A DNA stretch of 64,000 bases. Origin: Diphasiastrum complanatum (lineage: Eukaryota; Streptophyta; Lycopodiopsida; Lycopodiales; Lycopodiaceae). The position numbers were made by a program, and so were the translations under genes. The stretch lies in NCBI GenBank assembly GCA_029204225.1, contig MU832590.1, forward strand, positions 1 to 64,000, given 5' to 3'. The notes beneath the pieces are model-generated. The model was not told where the DNA came from, did no database searches, and was given only the letters and a program-made list of their open reading frames with translations. Shown here piece after piece: positions 37,690 to 46,495 of the stretch (its first letter is position 1; each line of letters begins with the position of its first letter).

Positions 37690-40600
37690 AAGAACAACAT
37701 ATCTATTTGTGAAATTAGAATATATCCAATTTCACAAATTTATATAGAGAAGTCAGTGATGTCATAAGGTAAACCTTAGAAACAATATATGAGCAACTCA
37801 AAAAGTCAAAGGATCTAAGTCAAAACAACAATAAAAAATTCAATAAAAAAAAAATCTTAGCCAAATATCATTGCTTATGTCTCATCAGTACCCAAGCATA
37901 AGTTGCTAACTGGGTTTCGAAAGAATCCGGATTCTCTTGGGTAGACCCACTGTTGACTAAGAAGCAAAAGACAATCAGTAAGAAGAAAGAAATAATAATA
38001 ATAATTTAAATAAAATGAGATTCAAAAAGGTCCAATAGGATTTAGAGGTGGAACCATGTGAGGTCCAATAGGAATTTGAGGTGTGCTTGAATATAGTCCA
38101 ATAGAATTAAGAGGTGCATGGATCAATGGTCCAATAGGATTAAGAAATGATAAAGTGTGGTCCAATCATGGTTAAGCATAGTGGTAGCTCGTGGATCTAC
38201 TAATATCATTGTACTCCTCATTTTGAATAAAAATTGATTTGGTGATTATGTGGATTTTGAGTGTTATTGGATTTCTAGCTTTCTCTCTCTACCCGAGAGC
38301 TCATGATGGTTTTTCTCTCTCTACTCGAGGAGAGCAGCTTGTTTTTACTTAGAATATTTTTTGAATACTTCCCATACGTGTGAGTGAGAGTTGGAAGTGA
38401 TTGAATGCATGTAGTAGTGTGTTTATGCCATAGGATCTAAGATTGATCTTGATTCTCAATCTAGTCTTGATCTTGGTGCATCTACACACCTTAGGAGATC
38501 ATAAGTACATGTAGTGGACAATCCACACGTGTGAAATCAACATGAAATACCCAGATCTTGACAAGATATATTATCTAGAATATAGAGCAACCGAAATAGG
38601 TTCTTAGGATTGTATCTATTAAACATATCGAGGGAGAACTTGCCCAAAGACATAACACGATCCAAATACTCCTTACGTAATCTCTATAAGCAAACGTTCT
38701 AGAGACAACATTATTACTAGAGGGCAAAAAGTTATAAGTATTAAAAGTAGATCACACAGCTTGTAGAATGTAGCAATCTGGAAGAGGGGATAGATGTTCT
38801 TATATAGGCTTCCAAACTTTCAGACCATTGCGAACATAAGGTGTTATGTTTTTAGGTTTAGAGTGGGTTTTCCACAACATGGAAGTCTTTTTGGCAAAGT
38901 TTCTACTCTTTCATAACTTGGACTTACCCTCAAGATTATAACCTCTAGGAAAAAAGGACAGAAGAGTTCTCATCCAAAAAAGTTCACGAAGCCATGCTAC
39001 CTTAAAAAACTCTTTTGAATTAGAAAAATTTCCAGCAATGTGCTCAATGGGTAAGACCTAAAAAGACTCAAAACCACATTTGGCTATACCAGTATACAAA
39101 AGTTTTAATTCTTCTTTAGGAAACTTAGAGCTATGTACTCAACCTTTCTCTATGATTTGTACCATTTCTACTAGCAAAACAAAGAGGTAAAGGGATGGAA
39201 GAGCAAACCTCTGAAGTGTCGATAGTAGAAGAGCCATAAATTATATTTTGAGTAGTCAGGCAATTGTTTAAGACCATGCCCTCCTGAAAGCTATTGATCT
39301 GAAGTCAACATTAGTGTTGACCACACCACTCGTTTGTTTAACAGGGCTGCTGTAAAGCGGTAAGGTACCTAAATAGGTTCGCCTGTTACACTCAAAAGAT
39401 CACTGACAATAGCATGCAATCAAGTGCCCACGACTTTTTGAAGTAACACTACTTGACTCCCTCTCACACCGAAAGTCTTTCATGAAACCAATCAAAAAGC
39501 CCTTGATCCTAAAAGGATCCAAAGAAAAGAAACTTCATGTGATTATGGTTCAGACTCTAACATGGCGAGACAAAGTTAATTGGACCATAAGAGAGTCAAT
39601 CACATGAAATTTTTTAGGAAAAGGTTTCATAGAAATTGCATAAGTGACTCTTGGTGGTAAATAACAAGGATGACCAAAGAGCCAAATGTACAAAATTCTT
39701 TACAAGAGGCAAGAATAAGCATAAAACTTACTTTATAACTTTGATACCATCAAGAACATGAACCTAAACCTGAACATTAAGGAAAATTGAAATATTTATC
39801 TAATGAAGCGCAACCAAGAAAAACTTGACACATGAAGAAATTTTTATTTAATTCCTGAAGGAGAGACTAAAATTGAAAGTTGAAAAGAAAGGAAGTAGAG
39901 CATCAATTAACCTAAAGTAAAAACAATTTTATAAATTAGACATTAAATATAAAAAGTAGAGACTTAAAAGAGAACCAGGAAAAAGATGAAGGAACAACAC
40001 AACTTCTTAAAGGTAATAAATCACAAACTCAAACAAACTTCAATTTTTTTTTAAAATTAGAGCTAGGAAGAGGAAAGGAGAATATCTAAGAGAGCCAAAA
40101 GCAAGTGATTAACCTTAATAAGTAATAGCCAAAAAAAAAAAAAGCCATAAAATTATTATGAAACAACAAAAACCTTACCAACATGACATCAAGTAAGAAA
40201 AGTTACTATTGATTAGTAAAATTTAGATTAGCTATAGGGGCATGCGCACCCTCTCAAGATGTGCAAATAAAAACATACAGCTGGCCACTACTTGGACGAA
40301 AACTCATTAAGAATTTGCATGTCCGCTAAAGTGACTGAAAAATATCTATTTGTGAAATTAGAATATATCCAATTTCATAAATTTATATAGAGAAGTCAGT
40401 GATGTCATAAGATAAACCTTAGAAACAATATATGAGCAACTCAAAAAGTCAAAGGATCTAAGTCAAAACAACAATAAAAAATTCAATAAACAAAAAATCT
40501 TACCCAAATAGCATTGCTTATGTCTCATCAGTACCCAAGCATAAGTTGCTAACTGGGTTCCGAAAGAATCCGAATGATCTTGGGCAGACCCAGTGTTGAC

Positions 40601-41760
40601 TAAGGAGCAAAAGACAATCAGTAAGAAGAAAGAAAAAATAATAATACTATTTAAATAAAATGAGATTCAAAAATAGAATTAATAAATTAAATCTAATTAA
40701 AAATAAAATAAAAACAAAACATAAAATGAAAATAAATAAGAACAAGGATCATAATGTGTATACGAGTTACTAAAACAAAGACAAAATACTAGAAACAAGA
40801 GTCCAAACATTAAAAAATACTGAGATATTTACCTAATGAAGCGCAAGTTGGAAAACCTAACACAAGGAAATATGTGTTTACCACTAAAAAAAATAACCAA
40901 TATTCAAAAGTAAAAAAAAGAAAGTAAATTAACCTAAAGTAATCAACACAATTTCACAAATTATAACTTCACTATGTAAATACTCAAAAGAAAACTAGAA
41001 ACATGACTAAGATACAACACAACTTTTTAGTAGAAGCAATAAATCACGAACTTAAACAAACTTCAAAAGCTTTTTTTTTAAAAAGAGCTATGTAAAAAGG
41101 AGAATATATGGATAAACTAGAAGCAAGTCATTGACCTTAATAAGCAACAGATCAAAATCAAGAACTCAAATTAACTTCCAAAGAACAAAAAACAAAGCCC
41201 TGCATAGACAAGAGGAAGAATAGGAAAAAGATAGAAAATTGATTGGAAAGTTACTACCACCATGACATCGAGTAAGACATGTTAGTCTTGATTAGTAAAA
41301 TATCAAATTAGTTGTAAGGGCATGCACACCCTCTCAAGATATGCCAATAAGAACATAAAACTAGCCACTACTTGGACAAAAATTCATTAAAAACTTGCAT
41401 GTCTACTAAAGTGATTAAAAAAACATATATTTGTGAAATTGGAACATATCCAAATTCACAAAATTAGTTTGAGAAGTCGATGTTAAGGTAAAGCTTGGAA
41501 AAAATACACATCCAATTATAATCAATGTCAAAAAATTTCTCTTAAAACAATCATATAGAGTTAAATAAACAACAAATCTTAGCCCACCAACATTGCTTAT
41601 ATCTCATTAGTACCCAAGCATATAATGTTGACTAAGAAAATGACAATCAACAAGAAAGAAAACAAATTTGAATTTAAATTAAATTAAATTAAGTACAGGG
41701 ACCACAACATGTAAACAAGAGTCACCAAAACATAAACAAAATACAAATAGATAAAGAGTT
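37690..41760. repeat. Degenerate tandem array of about 1.05-kb units
   Basis: The block 'atctatttgtgaaattagaa' and the following approximately 320 bases occur at about 37700, 40345 and (more diverged) 41423. A second block starting gaagcgcaa occurs at 39805 and 40838, and many intermediate blocks (for example 'catgacatc[a/g]agtaag', 'ccactacttgga') repeat at the same spacing of 1.03-1.08 kb. A related block ('ttatattttgagtagtc' onward) occurs near 37310 and 39245. No reading frame is conserved. The first partial unit is broken at 38027 by the LTR-like repeat. Confidence 0.75.
38027..38563 (+). repeat. LTR-like repeat copy 2 (3' end intact) with CCAAT-box array
   Basis: Homologous to 129-665. 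CCAAT motifs lie at 38032, 38065, 38098, 38131 and 38162. It ends CAGATCTTGACA, the complement of the TGTCAAG start of copy 1. The left edge (38027) is where the surrounding 1.05-kb repeat is interrupted. A second copy of that flanking sequence (40670) continues without this insert. Confidence 0.6.
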
Positions 41761-42800
41761 TATTCACATCTTGTTTATTGAAATTTATCATCCATAGCAA
41801 GCTCGTGCTTAGATTCTAACTGTGTCTCTGAGCTTCTCATGTATGCCTTCCATTTTGTGAGTGCTCTTGGTGTCGAGATTACCACTCAATTTATAAAATT
41901 GGGGATGCTATGAGGACAAAAAACCTATGTGTTAACATCTGAAACTTATTGGGCCAATAGGCAAGTTGTATGGGACAAACCCTGGTGGGACCCAATAAGA
42001 CCAATTTTTAGTTTCCTTGAAGTTCTCCTTTAAGAGCCTTTGGACTAGTGTATATACGATCTTTTGCTAGTCATTCAACAACAATTGATTATAATGTTTC
42101 TGAGCATCTTTAGCAATACTATATGTATTCATATTTATAATATTGTACTAACACATGGGACTTACCAAGCTAGCGGCCATGTTGTATGGGGCAAACCCTT
42201 TGTTGGTCCCACAAACCTAATTGTATCAAAAATAATTAGTATGATTTATACATTCTAAACCTACATGTGTGGAGTTGGACTATATGCAAGTAAAGGTTGA
42301 GATTTACTAAAATTGCAAATACCCAAGATAATTCTACTAAACTAAATGTCAAAGAACATGAAAAGCCCAAACAAACAAGAAAACCAAGCACAAAAATGAA
42401 ATGTCTATAAATCTCACTCGAAACAAGCATTGAGCCCCCTCTCTACTGCATGCAAAATCAAAACACACAATAGTCTAACTACCTAAAAAGGTCATATACA
42501 AAGAAAAGCTAAAAGCACCATATTCAGAATAACAATCCTAAAACAAAGTGTTCTATCACTAGCAAAATAGTGGGAAAATTGCAAAAGCATGAAACTGTTG
42601 TGCCCTTTTGAATTTCTTCTTTGTCAGTGTCAAAGTGTAAAGTTATTACATAAGCGGACCGAATAGACCATATGATGTCACAAAATATGTAAATGTGCAA
42701 CCGTGGCATCACTGTATACGAGCACTAGATTATTGTTAGCATATAGCTAGTTGCATCTTACTGATTTACACATTGTAAACACTTTTCAACTAATGAGGCT
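41761..42800. other. No recognised feature
   Basis: Only short AT-rich frames of about 60 codons on either strand; no domain or repeat identified. Confidence 0.45.
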
Positions 42801-42847
42801 GGGGCATGTGATTCAATGCCAACCACTTTAATCTAGAAAGCAACCTG

Positions 42848-43249
42848 TGTTAGAATTAATGGTTAATTGTAGAGGCCACGCAGCGTGCTAGAAGACCTAT
42901 TTCTATTTTTAGTATAGGTACTATCTATTTTTAGTATAGGTACCTAAGTTAGTACCAATTTTGCTAGAATAGTATAGAAATCTATTTTAACCAAGTTAGC
43001 ATAAATTTCTATTGTTAAGACTTCATAATTAGCATTTCAATTGCTATTGTAGTAGAGTAGTTTTTGCTTTTCATTGTGGACAGCCTCTATAAGAGTAGAT
43101 GGGCGCCCACCTTCATGGTTATCTCAGTTTCCAGCTTATGAAGCATAGCTTCTTGCAGTCTCTCTTCTTCTTCAGCTTGTGGTTGATGTTTTGTGTGAGT
43201 ACTAATAAGATTAGTCTACTCCGATTAGAGAATCTCTTCAATTCTAACA
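42848..43249 (+). repeat. LTR 1 (outer class, 402 bp)
   Basis: Carries the 22-bp tandem duplication 'tatttttagtataggtacta'-type. TATA-like 'ctataaga' near 43087. Followed by the primer site at 43250-43262. Confidence 0.92.
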
Positions 43250-43502
43250 TGGTATCAGAGCCATCTCGTTAAGATCGGAATCTACGAGAGGAGAAGATCA
43301 ACGCTGCAGGTTCTACTGGTGGAGGTCGCATCTAGTGGAGGTGCTGTTTGGTGAAGGTTGTATCTGGTGGAGGTCACATCTGGAGCAGATAGCTTCTGGA
43401 CAGGCAGATTTGAGGGAGACAACATCCATAGCAGAGGTTTCAGACAGGTCACATCTGGTGAAGGTCACAGCTGCTGCAAGTTTATCTGAAGGCTTTTCCT
43501 AA

Positions 43503-43574
43503 GGGCGGATAGCTCACTGGTAGAGCATCCCATCCGGTAAGAGGGAGGTCCTGGGTTCGAATCCTAGTCTGTCC
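43503..43574 (+). tRNA. tRNA-like segment in interior 1
   Basis: 72 bases fold as a cloverleaf: acceptor GGGCGGA pairing TCTGTCC (two G-U), D stem GCTC/GAGC with loop ACTGGTA, and T stem CTGGG/CCTAG with loop TTCGAAT. The anticodon arm is imperfect: CCCAT/GAGGG with one mismatch and loop CCGGTAA, giving a GGT (Thr-like) anticodon with C instead of U before it. A-box-like TAGCTCACTGG and a perfect B box GGTTCGAATCC are present. Probably a captured or decayed tRNA sequence rather than a working gene. Confidence 0.6.
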
Positions 43575-43626
43575 ATCCATATTATGATTTATGGATTTCT
43601 AACATGGTATCAGAGCTGTATACAGC

Positions 43627-43850
43627 TTGCAAAGAATCCAATATTTCATAGCAGGTCAAAGCATATTGAAGTTCAGCAGCATTTTATACGAGAAAAGTTA
43701 CAAAGTGGTGAAGTAGAGTTGATCTACTGTGACACCAATGCTCAAGTTGTAGATATCTTCACAAAAGGACTCGGTCGTGAAAAATTTGAGAAGTTCAAGA
43801 CTCCCCTAGATGTTATTGATAATCAATTATCCATCAAGGGGGAGTGTTAG
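43627..43850 (+). pseudogene. Copia RNase H C terminus, interior 1
   Basis: Encodes Q-L-A-K-N-P-I-F-H-S-R-S-K-H-I-E-V-Q-Q, then V-D-I-F-T-K-G-L-G-R-E-K-F and a stop overlapping the start of LTR 2. This is the last 70 or so residues of a copia polyprotein; nothing else of pol remains. It is preceded by a second primer-site-like TGGTATCAGAGC (43605-43616). Confidence 0.88.
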
Positions 43851-44224
43851 AATTAATGGTTAATTGTAGAGGCCACGCAGCGTGCTAGAAGGCCTATTTC
43901 TATTTTTAGTATAGGTACCTAAGTCAGTACCAATTTTGCTAGAATAGTATAGAAATCTATTTTAACCAAGTTAGCATAGATTTCTATTGTTAAGACTTCA
44001 TAATTAGCATTTCAGTTGCTATTGTAGTAGAATAGCTTTTGCTTTTCATTGTGGACAGCCTCTATAAGAGTAGATGGGCGCCCACCTCCATGGTTATCTC
44101 AGTTTCCAGCTTATGAAGCATAGCTTCTTGCAGTCTCTCTTCTTCTTCAGCTTGTGGTTGATGTTTTGTGTGAGTACTAATAAGATTAGTCTACTCCGAT
44201 TAGAGAATCTCTTCGATTCTAACA
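43845..44224 (+). repeat. LTR 2 (inner class, 380 bp)
   Basis: Lacks the 22-bp duplication and has aagtCag and caGttgc. Primer site follows at 44225. Confidence 0.92.
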
Positions 44225-44477
44225 TGGTATCAGAGCCATCTCGTTAAGATCGGAATCTACGGAAGGAGAAGATCAACGCTGCAGGTCTTACTGGTGGAGG
44301 TCGCATCTAGTGGAGGTGCTGTTTGGTGGAGGTTGTGTCTGGTGGAGGTCACATCTGGCGCAGATAGCTTCTAGACAGGCAGATCTGAGGGAGACAACAT
44401 CCATAGCAGAGGTTTCAGACAGGTCACATCTGGTGAAGGTCACAGCTGCTGCAAGTTTATCTGAAGGCTTTTCCTAA

Positions 44478-44549
44478 GGGCGGATAGCTCACTGGTAGAG
44501 CATCCCATCCGGTAAGAGGGAGGTCCTGGGTTCGAATCCTAGTCTGTCC
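44478..44549 (+). tRNA. tRNA-like segment in interior 2
   Basis: Identical over its 72 bases to the segment at 43503, including A- and B-box-like motifs and the imperfect anticodon arm. Confidence 0.6.
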
Positions 44550-44601
44550 ATCCAGATTATGATTTATGGATTTCTAACATGGTATCAGAGCTGTATACAG
44601 C

Positions 44602-44825
44602 TTGCAAAGAATCCAATATTTCATAGCAGGTCAAAGCATATTGAAGTTCAGCAGCATTTTATACGAGAAAAGTTACAAAGTGGTGAAGTAGAGTTGATCT
44701 ACTGTGACACCAATGATCAAGTTGTAGATATCTTCACAAAAGGACTTGGTCGTGAAAAATTTGAGAAGTTCAAGACTCTCCTAGGTGTTATTGATAATCA
44801 ATTATCCATCAAGGGAGAGTGTTAG
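44602..44825 (+). pseudogene. Copia RNase H C terminus, interior 2
   Basis: Same piece as at 43627 with a few substitutions (D-Q-V-V for A-Q-V-V; L-L-G-V-I for P-L-D-V-I). Still open; stops at the start of LTR 3. Confidence 0.88.
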
Positions 44826-45199
44826 AATTAATGGTTAATTGTAGAGGCCACGCAGCGTGCTAGAAGGCCTATTTCTATTTTTAGTATAGGTACCTAAGTC
44901 AGTACCAATTTTGCTAGAATAGTATAAAAATCTATTTTAACCAAGTTAGCATAGATTTCTATTGTTAAGACTTCATAATTAGCATTTCAGTTGCTATTGT
45001 AGTAGAATAGCTTTTGCTTTTCATTTTGGACAGCCTCTATAAGAGTAGATGGGCGCCCACCTCCATGGTTATCTCAGTTTCCAGCTTATGAAGCATAGCT
45101 TCTTGCAGTCTCTCTTCTTCTTCAGCTTGTGGTTGATGTTTTGTGTGAGTACTAATAAGATTAGTCTACTCCGATTAGAGAATCTCTTCGATTCTAACA
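44820..45199 (+). repeat. LTR 3 (inner class, 380 bp)
   Basis: Same class-specific bases as LTR 2. Primer site follows at 45200. Confidence 0.92.
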
Positions 45200-45452
45200 T
45201 GGTATCAGAGCCATCTCGTTAAGATCGGAATCTACGGAAGGAAAAGATCAACGCTGCAAGTTTTACTGGTGGAGGTCGCATCTAGTGGAGGTGCTGTTTG
45301 GTGAAGGTTGTCTCTGGTGGAGGTCACATCTGGCGCAAATAGCTTCTGAACAGGCAGATCTGAGGGAGACAACATCCATAGCAGATGTTTCAGACAGGTC
45401 ACATCTGGTGAAGGTCACAGCTGCTGCAAGTTTATCTGAAGGCTTTTCCTAA

Positions 45453-45522
45453 GGGCGGATAGCTCACTGGTAGAGCATCCCATCCGGTAAGAGGGAGGAC
45501 CTGGGTTCGAATCCTAGTCTGT
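45453..45522 (+). pseudogene. Truncated tRNA-like segment in interior 3
   Basis: Same as the two upstream copies but the acceptor 3' strand is cut: TCTGT is joined to GGTCGTGAAA of the RNase H end. Compared with interior 2, about 200 bases (the equivalent of 44548-44747) are deleted. Confidence 0.8.
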
Positions 45523-45594
45523 GGTCGTGAAAAATTTGAGAAGTTCAAAACTCTCCTAGGTGTTATTGATAATCAATTATCCATTAAGAGGGAG

Positions 45595-45996
45595 TGTTAG
45601 AATTAATGGTTAATTGTAGAGGCCACGAAGCGTGCTAGAAGGCCTATTTCTATTTTTAGTATAGGTACTATCTATTTTTAGTATAGGTACCTAAGTTAGT
45701 ACCAATTTTGCTAGAATAGTATAGAAATCTATTTTGACCAAGTTAGCATAGATTTCTATTGTTAAGACTTCATAATTAGCATTTCAATTGCTATTGTAGT
45801 ACAATAGCTTTTGCTTTTCATTGTGGACAGCCTCTATAAGAGTAGATGGGCGCCCACCTCCATGGTTATCTCAGTTTCCAGCTTATGAAGCATAGCTTCT
45901 TGCAGTCTCTCTTTTTCTTCAGCTTGTGGTTGATGTTTTGTGTGAGTACTAATAAGATTAGTCTACTCCGATTAAAGAATCTCTTCGATTCTAACA
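45595..45996 (+). repeat. LTR 4 (outer class, 402 bp)
   Basis: Shares the 22-bp duplication and the diagnostic bases of LTR 1. Its end abuts the right-hand ACCTG. Confidence 0.92.
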
Positions 45997-46042
45997 ACCT
46001 GGGGCATGTGATATGGTGGCAACCACTTTAATCTAGAAAGCA

Positions 46043-46495
46043 AATGACTGAGTAAAATATCACTCCCTCTTAAAGCTTTGACTTGGTAGATCACAATAAA
46101 GACAACATCATATTTCTAGTGCCTAGCATTAGTCTGATCTAAAATCTGCAAAATGAAGTAATGCCTCCTTTAGCATATCATTCGACGTTTTCCTACTTTA
46201 CCAGAGCTTCTGACCAAGCAAACCTAATGCACTTCCAAAAGCATATGGAGGATGTTCTTCTGTTCATCATAGCCTAAATGGTTACATCCTGAGTTTGCCA
46301 TACAAAACCCTACAGAAAAGAGTTATCAAGGGCCCTTCTGAAATGACGGAAACCTATTCAAGGTAGACCTAACCTCAAAAGTAGGTAGCTTCTATCTCCA
46401 CACTAGCTATTGGTTCTCCCAATGCGTTCAGCCTGAGCAGAGAGGAGTGGCAATATTAATTGCACCCTCCGTAAAGCCATCACCAGAAACAGGAA
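46043..46495. other. 3' flank of the zinc-finger gene
   Basis: No repeat or coding signal recognised. Contains whatever 3' UTR and polyadenylation signals the zinc-finger gene uses. Confidence 0.4.

Larger units (their letters stand above)
42848..45996 (+). mobile_element. Four-LTR/three-interior tandem copia-derived array, TSD ACCTG
   Basis: LTRs lie at 42848-43249 (402), 43845-44224 (380), 44820-45199 (380) and 45595-45996 (402). Each begins TGTTAGAATT and ends TTCTAACA. Only the outermost ends are flanked by the duplicated target ACCTG (42843-42847 and 45997-46001). Each LTR that precedes an interior is followed by TGGTATCAGAGCC, and each interior ends in a polypurine tract. The outer two LTRs share a 22-bp internal duplication and specific bases (aagtTag, caAttgc) that the inner two lack. 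Interiors 1 and 2 are about 595 bases; interior 3 carries a further deletion of about 200 bases. Almost all gag-pol is missing. The whole array sits in one insertion site. Confidence 0.92.
42801..46042. repeat. 46-bp host duplication split by the retroelement array
   Basis: A 42-base block (ggggcatgtgat..ccactttaatctagaaagca) is present at 42801-42842 and 46001-46042. Removing the array and one copy of the 5-bp ACCTG restores a two-unit tandem repeat of period 46. The element therefore inserted inside a small pre-existing tandem repeat. Confidence 0.8.

Noticed and set aside
43503-44549. Calling the tRNA-like segments functional tRNA genes
   Set aside because: The anticodon arm has a mismatch and C instead of the near-invariant U before the anticodon, and the segments lie inside repeated retroelement interiors.
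42848-45996. Regular direct repeats that could be mistaken for a CRISPR-like array
   Set aside because: The units are LTRs with primer sites and polypurine tracts in a plant genome; there are no short spacers.
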